From positions 13,627,092-13,691,091 of the forward strand of contig OY740777.1 in the NCBI GenBank assembly GCA_963513935.1: 64,000 nt of DNA, read 5' to 3'. The notes below the pieces were generated by a model. The model was not told the origin of the DNA. It searched no databases and saw only the letters and a list, made by a program, of their open reading frames with translations. Position numbers and translations under genes: made by a program. The DNA comes from Aphrophora alni (lineage: Eukaryota; Arthropoda; Insecta; Hemiptera; Aphrophoridae). Shown here piece after piece: positions 55,991-64,000 of the stretch (position 1 is its first letter; every line of letters starts with the position of its first letter).

Positions 55991-57330
55991 TCAGTTATTT
56001 AACCGTCGAGGAACTTTTCTTACACCGTGTATACATTTACAATAAATACCCCCACGCCACAAGTCATAGATAGGTCAATGAAACGTTTATGTCACTAACA
56101 ATACAGAAATGACACAGACACAATACATTAAATAATTACGAAGCTATAAAATAATTTATTACGAAATGTAAATCGTGTTCAAGCAGTCCGCAGTTTGTTT
56201 TGACTTAAACTTTATTTATTGCTATTTAAGAGAGCGATTGTTTACCTTCTCATGGGTGAAACGAATTTCTACTTGTGTATTGATATCGGGTTTGCTTTTA
56301 AATAATTTATTTTATCTTTTTTCAAAATAAATATAAACATAACTGTCCTCGCGTCGTGATCTAAGCCTGGATCCATGAGATCTTAGCACAATCACTGAAA
56401 TGCGTTTTGGAGTACTATAAAATTGTAATTCAACTGTACTGAAATTTACAGGTTTTAATATTACAAAGGTGTTCAATTAAATTTCCAGTAAACTATTTCA
56501 TTCAAACATTATGTAAAAAATGAATATTTTCGTACATTCTTAATCCTATTGGAATATTCTTCCAGAACAAATTAGTTGAAATGTATTGCACAAACAAATC
56601 CCAATTCATAATTAAACATTGTCATTTCATTTTATTTATTTCTCTCTTTTTCTGAAATTTTTACTTAAATAAACGATACAACATTGCACAAACTTTCTAC
56701 CTTATCCGTCTCCAAAACCCAATGAAAAACAACCAAAACTATTCCACAACAAAAATGTCGGTTCGGAAGTTGTTTGTCAAAAAAAGAATCGAACCATGCA
56801 CACCGTATTTGCGACATAAACTCTACCTAATCTTAAATTGTGTTCTTTAAAATCAAGCTCTAACAACTTTTCCTTTTTTTTGTTAATTATTCCGAAATCA
56901 AAAATTTGTTCACTTATTGTTTTATGCCATTATTCCAACATAATCATTTCTCTAATTTATTAATTGTAGTAACATTTCGCGAAAATCGAAACCGATTTAG
57001 AGAAATTACGTCATTTATGACAACTTTCTAGCAGATATTTTAAATTTAATTATATTATTTGTTTTATAACTACCGAATCTGTATTTTTGGGAAAATGGCA
57101 ATAAATATATTTTCTTTGAAATTTTAAATACACGTGAGCCCATTTAAATTCTATCAAAATCATTGCAGCCCATTTTGAGAATATCGTAATTTTGTGTGTT
57201 TTTTATTAAGGCTACCTCCAAATTTTAATTATGTATGTTTACAGTATGCCCATATAAATCAAACATATTTCTATGCCCAATTGCACAAATTAGTTCGAAA
57301 ATTGTAACACCGTTAGAAAAATAACTGTCA
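55991..57330. other. Spacer, nothing recognised
   Basis: AT-rich. No gene, array or inverted repeat identified. Confidence 0.35.
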
Positions 57331-57904
57331 TATACAGGGTGTCGCAGATAAGATAAACTGGCTATTCATTTTCGGACTATATACATAAAATCGAACAAAA
57401 AATATCAAATATCATATAAACGAATTCAGCTTCATTATACATTTATTCGCCATTTTGTTCTTTTACAAAAAAACATTTTAACTCCAGAAATAGATAAGAT
57501 ATTGAGTTCAGATTTGGTATAAGGATTCTGTATGTTACGTTTTATAAAGGTACCAAACATGAAGAGGTTTTATTATAATTTTCAAAATGGCAGTTGTTTG
57601 AATCTTTCAACGCCGAATAAAACCGTATTTTTAAAAACATTTAAACGCCATTTACTAAATTATAAAAATAAAATCTTTGTGTTTGGTACACTTGTAAAAC
57701 GTAACCTACAAAATGCTTATACCAAATCTGAACTCAATATCTTTACTATTTCTGGAGTTATAATGTTTTTTGTAAAAGAACAAAATGACGGATGGACGGC
57801 AAATGAAGCGGAATCCGACTATATGTTATTTGACATTTTTTGCTCGTTTTGATGTATATAATCCCAAAATGCCAGTTCATCTTTTTTTAGACAACCTGTA
57901 TATA
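57331..57904. mobile_element. Long terminal-inverted-repeat element (~575 bp)
   Basis: The ends TATACAGGGTGTC and GACAACCTGTATA are inverted. Behind them the arms match over about 230 bp: AAACTGGC, ACTATATACATAAAATCG against ATGTATATAATCCC, AATGGCGAATAAATG-type words, TTTTGTTCTTTTACAAAAAA against TTTTTTGTAAAAGAACAAAA, and AGATATTGAGTTCAGATTTG against CAAATCTGAACTCAATATCT. Termini beginning with ACAGGGTG are common on insect DNA transposons and MITEs. The 106-codon frame at 57532-57852 spans the centre and right arm, has no transposase motif and is not supported as a gene. Confidence 0.8.
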
Positions 57905-59160
57905 GATTTGTATTTGTATGCCTTGCCTTGCCTAACATAACTATTCTACGTAGGTTGACACTGTCAATATATTACAATAAATATATAAGTTATTCCAGAC
58001 AAACTTAATTTAAAAAATACGATCTACAAATTAGACAAAAACAAGTTGTTGAAGTGGTCCATTTTGTAATTATATTTGTAAATATTACATTTGGGGTGTA
58101 AACTTTATAATATGGCTATGCATGGGGAAGCAGTATCTTAAATTTTATTTTACATGGTTTTTAAAGATATTAAAATGTATAAATAAATTTATTTAAGGAA
58201 ATCAGTTTAAAATAAGTATGATTAACAATTTAATTTTTATAATATAGGAAATTATTTCACATTTAAATTAACGAATATTGAATCCTATTTATAAAATAAT
58301 TCCTTTGTTTTACAATCATTTTGCGTCACAGGTTGTACTAATGTCACGTGCTATATTTCATACATTTTACAAATTTAATCAAAATACAATACTGAATTAT
58401 AAACTGTATTAAACTGGATATCATTAAACTTATGTGGTAAGATTCTAACACCGGAGTAGAAGTTCTTCATTGGCCGAGAATCAAGCACAGATCCGGGCAC
58501 AGATGGAAGAGGTTAATCCCTACTATTTTGATCGCTGTTTGGTATATAAATCCTTCGTAATTATTACTAAAATTATTCTCATTTATAGTATTGTAAGGTT
58601 TCTGTGGTATTTGATCAGACACAATGAAAATAAACTGAGCAAAACTATTGCATTAACTATCTCAAACTTCTGTGTACAAACAAATACCCACTGGGATAAA
58701 TAATCCCTTATAATACTACTCTAAGGTGAAAAAAAAAAGGATTTTTTTTTATTACCAAATTTGTCATCGTTATGGGAGATAAATTAGCTGGTTCAATGTA
58801 TCATTATAAAAACAAATTCCATTTCCATAATTAAACACATTTGGAATCATTGTACTGTATTAATTTGTAATTGTTTTTTTTTTCTTCGGAAATATTTACT
58901 TAATATAAAAAGTGACGTTTTCACTAGTAACCAAATTAAAATCGAATGCCAGAAATCGAGGCATTGAGTGCTTCGCTTCTGCTATAAATGCGTCCTCGAT
59001 GAAAACAGTATGTAATTAAAATTTGTTTTTCATTAGAAGTCAATATGTATTTTATGATTCTTGCCAATGATCACTGAAAGGTAATATTTTTACTTGCAAT
59101 TTTACACATGCTGTTGCATCATTCATTTTCATATTCCAACTAAATTTTTAATAAATCATT
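57905..59160. other. Spacer; one unassigned short frame
   Basis: A 77-codon frame near 58470-58703 starts at TTG with coding-like first residues (AENQAQIRAQMEEV), but it soon becomes low-complexity hydrophobic and has no support. No other features. Confidence 0.3.
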
Positions 59161-59178
59161 TTATAGCAGCCCCAAGTC

Positions 59179-59242
<64 letters not shown>

Positions 59243-59245
59243 GAG
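59179..59245. repeat. (GA)n microsatellite with CAGA tail
   Basis: About 50 bp of perfect GA repeats, then CAGACAGACAGAGAGA. The 119-codon frame 59094-59453 runs through it (Arg-Glu repeat) and is not a gene. Confidence 0.95.
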
Positions 59246-59920
59246 ACCCACACGTTTAAGAAAAATGTATCAAAATTTTGTATTTTTTCTTATAGGATCT
59301 ACCTCTAAAAAATGGAGCCATAAAAAAGACGTGCAGAAATATGGGCAACAATATGACTCTACTACAAATTTGAATAAAACCTCTCCACGCTGGGTTGTAA
59401 AGCACTATACACACAACAGACAGCATTACATAAACCATGTTTTTGGACACTAAGAAATAAAAAAATAATATTGACAATATAGATAAAAAGTACAAATTAA
59501 AAGTTAAAATTAAATTTAAGAAATACAACATAGAAAATACTCTATTCTTTGTACTCACCAACTAACACAAATAGACAGCAAAAATCATATTTACCTGTAA
59601 CAGTAGTTTAAAATAAATTGTAATATAAATTAATATTATATTTATAGTACTTTTAGTTTTTAAAATTAAATAAATTCTATTTACATTTGTATAAATATTT
59701 TTTACATTATTAATTGACTTCTTCTACCAAAATCCTAATATTTTAGAAACTTAACATCCTGATTATTCCAATAAAATTCATCTCATCTTTCAACACTTCA
59801 AATAAAATCAAGTTTAATTCGTTCACCTTATGAGACATAAATTAAAATCATTGTTGTCTATTATCGCTTTCCTGTATTTCTGGTCTAAATATTGTAAAAC
59901 TTCCAAACTTACAAACAATT
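59246..59920. other. Spacer, nothing recognised
   Basis: AT-rich; no features beyond composition. Confidence 0.35.
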
Positions 59921-59972
59921 AATTACCTTAGAGGTTGTCCTCAGTCTGTAATATTGTTATAGCTACAGCGCT

Positions 59973-60001
59973 GTTTCACCGGACACTGTCGGCTTCGTCA
60001 G
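59973..60001 (-). other. Hammerhead-core-like motif, left arm
   Basis: Minus strand: CTGACGA, a hairpin GCCGAC/GTCCGGT (one bulge, loop AGT), then GAAACAGCG. CTGACGA fits the CUGANGA consensus. No convincing outer helix is visible. Confidence 0.45.
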
Positions 60002-60475
60002 GCTTGCACTAACACATACAAAATCAGAGTATAACTCTTCGTACAAGAACAATAAAACTGTTTGTGGCCATATTACTAAGGTCTTATTTGTCCAGCTGCA
60101 GGTATGGTACTAGATGTAGACAGCAGTTATCAGTATGATACTGATAATTAATTAGGTTTGAAGTTAAAAGGAAATGTAGACCTGTTTGTTGTGTTTATTT
60201 GATTTTGGCTATTATGTCGTATATAGGGTTGGAAGAAAAGTTCAGCTTGTCGTTTAACATGTTGTCTGGGTTGTTCTTAAATTCTTTGTATATTTGGAAT
60301 TCTTTAAATATATCCATTGTTGCGCCTTTATTGGTTTCATCTAATAATTGCAAATTTGTGTTTATGTCTGTGTAAGTGTGGTCCTCCTTAATTAGGTGTT
60401 CAGCATAATTTGAGTTATGTGTGTGTCTGTTGTTATATTTTTATGGCTAGGTATATGTTCCTTTGGTATATAAGC

Positions 60476-60501
60476 CTGACGAAGACAGTGTCCGGCGAAA
60501 C
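60476..60501 (+). other. Hammerhead-core-like motif, right arm
   Basis: Plus strand: CTGACGA, hairpin GAC/GTC with loop AGT, then CGGC and GAAACAGCG. The hairpin is shorter than in the left arm because GCC has been lost. Confidence 0.4.
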
Positions 60502-60547
60502 AGCGGACATTAAGGACTGAGGACAACCTCTAAGGTAATTAATTGTA

Positions 60548-61690
60548 TGATATACTAAACAGTCCGAGGCTAACACATTATAGTTTATAAACTTCCAAAT
60601 TTACAAACAATTTTTTTCCTCTTTTGAAATGTGTTTCTAAAACAACGGTTATATTTGGTAAAAGCACAGCTAACAAATCAACCCCCCCCCCCCCCACTAA
60701 TCTAATAAACTAAATTCCTCAATGCTCAGGTTACATCTCACATAGTGTTACTCTCGCTGCCTAAGACAACTACTAAACTAAAACCACCTATAACTTCTAT
60801 CCCTGATTCTTAATCATTATTTCCAATTCTAAAAAGCGTTTGAATTATGTTTCAAATTTGTTATTGATCTATGTATAATACAACTATATCAAAAAAAAAA
60901 TACAGAGAAATATGAATGTCTTCCTAACTGCTGCAAAAAATTGTTAAAACTAAAAACTACTACAACAATTTTAATAAAACTTTTTTTCTGTTAAACGATT
61001 AAATCATTTCCAACTATTTTACTAATAAAACATGTTGTTGCTGACAATTAAAAAAAAAAGTAAATATACAGAGTGTTTCGTAACTGTTGTTGAATATTTT
61101 AAGTGATTGTTCCCGGGGTTGAAGCAATCAGAGAACGAGCATTTATTTATTTGAAACAAGCTTATTTGTCCACCTTCTTATGTATTGTACGAACAGGTTA
61201 TATTTTTTGAAATAAATTAGATATCAAGTCCAAATTTGGTATGGCGTATCAATTTATACCTTTTGAATGACAAACAAAATGGTTTTTGTATTTTTATTGC
61301 GCCTCGAAGGATAACAGAGTTGTTGAAACTGAAAACATTTTTTTTTTATTAATTGCCTACAACATACAAAATAAACCTAAAATATTTTGGAATTATGATA
61401 TTTTTTAATAGCAATAATAAAATCCATTGCGTAGTTTACCATTTTGTATTGTCAAAATTGCTCATTAATTTATAGTTTGCATTACATTTTACAATCTGCT
61501 GTTCCTGCTTGAAAGAAACTACAGTTACCGTTTTACATTGTTGTAGAAAAAAAATACAATATAATATAAAAAATACTTAAACACTTTTCAACAAAAATAA
61601 CAAAGCTAGGCAGCTTACAACAGTTGTTCAAAATGCCGCCTTTCAACCATATACCATGACCTGCACCTTTTAATCAGACTGTCACACTAC
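60548..61690. other. Spacer with poly(C) run
   Basis: A poly(C) run of about 13 bases is near 60683-60695. TATACAGAGTGTTTCGTAAC at about 61066 resembles the end of the 57.3-kb element. No gene. Confidence 0.35.
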
Positions 61691-62190
61691 TGCACACATT
61701 GGCCTCATATTGGCGGCCATTGATTTTCCACTCGTTTTTGGGTTGACATCAAACGTTTCTTACTAGGCTACGAGCTCTCCTCACACGTAGCTTGGGGGAC
61801 GGTGATAACATGAGTTCTAGGGGAAGGGAGCATTCTAGGAAACGGGTTGTGCACTAGTGTATACTCACGGTGTCACAAAAACTGGAGGAATGCTTTCTGG
61901 CATGCCGGCTTGCTTCCAGCTTCGGCTGGTGGGTTACCTAATCTCATGTAGATGGATAACGGGTGCCTCCCTCGGTAGATGATGTGGGGGAGGATATCGC
62001 ATGAGCAACCCGACGCTGACAAGGAGGAACCTTGCCGACATGAGTGTCATGGGAGCATTCTCAGCCCGTCCAAATGTTTCGGCTTCTAGTGTATGTGCTA
62101 AGAAAGGTTTCGTAGTGTTGTGATGGATATTGCTCCCCATACCTACTTTTGTGAGTGAGGGCCTGGTGTGTGCCGGCTCTCCTAATTGTT
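61690..62190 (+). other. GC-richer patch with a short open frame
   Basis: About 500 bp with roughly balanced base composition inside AT-rich DNA. On the plus strand ATG at 62001 opens a 40-codon frame to TGA at 62121-62123, reading MSNPTLTRRNLADMSVMG and then AFSARPNVSASS. The composition and frame suggest the start of a LINE ORF1 or a host exon, but I cannot name a family. A 68-codon minus-strand frame (61934-62140) overlaps. The patch ends just before the terminal satellite. Confidence 0.35.
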
Positions 62191-62255
62191 CGTAACTACA
62201 GTAGTTTAGGTTTTAACTTTAAACTCATTAGAACATGTCCATCTTAAATAGAAAT

Positions 62256-64000
62256 GACACTCTCGTTTGTTTACTTTGAGTATTTCTAGAAATAAACTAT
62301 TATAAAATGCAATGACACCGTAGTTTGTTTATTTTGAGTATTTCTAGGAATAAACTGTTTTAAAAGGCAATGACTCTCTCGTTTGTTTATTTTGAGTATT
62401 TCTAGGAATAAACTGTTCTAAAAGGTAATGACTCTCTCGTTTGTTTACTTTGAGAATTACTAGAAATAAACTGTTCTAAAAGGCAATGACTCTCTCGTTT
62501 GTTTATTTTGAGTATTTCTAGGAATAAACTGTTCTAAAAGGCAATGACTCTCTCGTTTGTTTACTTTGAGAATTACTAGAAATAAACTGTTCTAAAAGGC
62601 AATGACTCTCTCGTTTGTTTATTTTGAGTATTTCTAGGAATAAACTGTTCTAAAAGGCAATGACTCTCTCGTTTGTTTACTTTGAGAATTACTAGAAATA
62701 AACTGTTCTAAAAGGCAATGACTCTCTCGTTTGTTTATTTTGAGTATTTCTAAGAATAAACTGTTCTAAAAGGCAATGACTCTCTCGTTTGTTTACTTTG
62801 AGAATTACTAGAAATAAACTGTTCTAAAAGGCAATGACTCTCTCGTTTGTTTATTTTGAGTATTTCTAGGAATAAACAGTTCTAAAAGGCAATGACACAC
62901 TCATTTGTTTACTTTGATTATTTCTAGAAATAAACTGTTCTATAAGGCAATGACACTCTCGTTTGTTTACTTTGAGTAATTCTAGGAATAAACTGTTCTG
63001 AAAGGCAATGACTCTCTCGTTTGTTTACTTTGAGAATTACTAGAAATAAACTGTTCTAAAAGGCAATGACTCTCTCGTTTGTTTATTTTGAGTATTTCTA
63101 GGAATAAACTGTTCTAAAAGGCAATGACTCTCTCGTTTGTTTACTTTGAGAATTACTAGAAATAAACTGTTCTAAAAGGCAATGACTCTCTCGTTTGTTT
63201 ATTTTGAGTATTTCTAGGAATAAACTGTTCTAAAAGGCAATGACACACTCATTTGTTTACTTTGATTATTTCTAGAAATAAACTGTTCTATAAGGCAATG
63301 ACACTCTCGTTTGTTTACTTTGAGTAATTCTAGGAATAAACTGTTCTAAAAGGCAATGACACACTCGTTTGTTTACTTTGATTATTTCTAGAAATAAACT
63401 GTTCTAAAAGGCAATGACTCTCTCGTTTGTTTATTTTGAGTATTTCTAGGAATAAACTGTTCTAAAAGGCAATGACACACTCATTTGTTTACTTTGATTA
63501 TTTCTAGAAATAAACTGTTCTATAAGGCAATGACACTCTCGTTTGTTTACTTTGAGTAATTCTAGGAATAAACTGTTCTGAAAGGCAATGACTCTCTCGT
63601 TTGTTTACTTTGAGAATTACTAGAAATAAACTGTTCTAAAAGGCAATGACTCTCTCGTTTGTTTATTTTGAGTATTTCTAGGAATAAACTGTTCTAAAAG
63701 GCAATGACACACTCATTTGTTTACTTTGATTATTTCTAGAAATAAACTGTTCTATAAGGCAATGACACTCTCGTTTGTTTACTTTGAGTAATTCTAGGAA
63801 TAAACTGTTCTAAAAGGCAATGACACACTCGTTTGTTTACTTTGATTATTTCTAGAAATAAACTGTTCTAAAAGGCAATGACACACTCGTTTGTTTATTT
63901 TGAGTATTTCTAGGAATAAACTGTTCTAAAAGGCAATGACACACTCGTTTGTTTACTTTAATTATTTCTAGAAATAAACTGTTCTAAAAGGCAATGACAC
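62256..64000 (+). repeat. Terminal satellite, 58-bp unit, ~30 units with higher-order structure
   Basis: The unit is GACTCTCTCGTTTGTTTACT, TTGAGAATTACTAGAAATAA, ACTGTTCTAAAAGGCAAT. Two main forms, TTTACTTTGAGAATTACTAG and TTTATTTTGAGTATTTCTAG, alternate to give a 116-bp dimer in 62.4-62.88 kb. After that a form with GACACACTCATTTG and GATTATTTC appears at about 62893, 63243, 63480 and 63710, spaced about six, four and four units. The array continues past the window edge. Confidence 0.95.

Larger units (their letters stand above)
59921..60547. mobile_element. Inverted-repeat element (~625 bp) with mirrored hammerhead-core-like motifs
   Basis: The left arm (59921-60005: ATTAATTACCTTAGAGGTTG, TCCTCAGTC, CGCTGTTTCACCGGACACTG) is mirrored by the right arm (60470-60547: CAGTGTCCGGCGAAACAGCG, GACTGAGGACAACCTCTAAG, GTAATTAATTG). 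The ~460-bp interior is unrelated between halves and has a GTGTGTGTCTGTTG-type stretch. No coding capacity. Confidence 0.75.

Noticed and set aside
57532..57852. 106-codon open frame as transposase
   Set aside because: It spans the loop and right arm of an inverted-repeat element, lacks any catalytic motif, and part of it is mirrored in the left arm.
58470..58703. 77-codon frame
   Set aside because: Starts at TTG, becomes low-complexity hydrophobic, and lacks any supporting context.
59094..59453. 119-codon open frame
   Set aside because: It is carried by a GA microsatellite (Arg-Glu repeat) and low-complexity flanks.

Overview
The window looks like AT-rich, repeat-dominated non-coding DNA from an animal nuclear genome, most likely an insect and possibly a sap-feeding hemipteran. 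Reasons: there is no operon-like gene packing and no long uninterrupted gene; microsatellites, minisatellites, inverted-repeat elements and decayed non-LTR retrotransposons are everywhere; and short runs of CCTAA/TTAGG, the common insect telomere motif, are scattered through it. The species assignment is inference. I found no intact protein gene, rRNA gene or functional tRNA gene. Coding signal is limited to five decayed LINE fragments and one short terminal-exon or retrocopy fragment.

Layout. 1-1.2 kb: slightly GC-richer, unassigned. 1.2-4.3 kb: two inverted ~385-bp repeats, a nested inverted repeat and a copy of a dispersed repeat (called family R here). 4.76-5.95 kb: a 1.2-kb inverted repeat with mirrored CA/TG tracts. 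7.4-9.25 kb: diverged local duplications. 11.3-11.76 kb: a terminal-inverted-repeat element with tRNA-like sequences. 14.5-18.5 kb: two LINE reverse-transcriptase remnants. 18.66-19.05 kb: a three-unit tandem repeat. 19.7-25.0 kb: a giant copy of family R in which two internal segments became ~2-kb minisatellites with ~76-bp and 61-bp units. 26.1-26.65 kb: LINE RNase H remnant. 29.85-30.19 kb: a small inverted-repeat element with an apparent ~22-bp target duplication. 31.35-32.2 kb: a family R copy carrying a poly(A)-tailed coding fragment. 32.6-34.0 kb: a ~143-bp minisatellite. 35.6-47.3 kb: scattered repeats, a LINE ORF1-like piece and a degenerate ~100-bp tandem array. 48.1-48.6 kb: another inverted-repeat element. 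49.2-50.0 kb: a 63-bp tandem array. 51.3-54.9 kb: tandem duplications and an RTE-like LINE remnant. 55.57-55.99 kb: a 25-bp array. 57.33-57.9 and 59.9-60.55 kb: two more inverted-repeat elements. 61.7-62.2 kb: a GC-richer patch. 62.25 kb to the end: a 58-bp satellite with higher-order structure that runs off the window.

The most interesting signal is a recurrent motif, CTGANGA, then a short hairpin, then GAAAC. It occurs at eleven positions, mostly as mirrored pairs inside unrelated inverted-repeat elements. It matches the order of the conserved core of hammerhead ribozymes (known from Penelope-like elements and retrozymes). At 30.1 kb, bases on either side also form a perfect 6-bp helix where stem I would lie. 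The second strong signal is that both large minisatellites at 19.8-24.9 kb are expansions of two separate segments of a dispersed repeat whose other copies carry those segments once or in diverged form.
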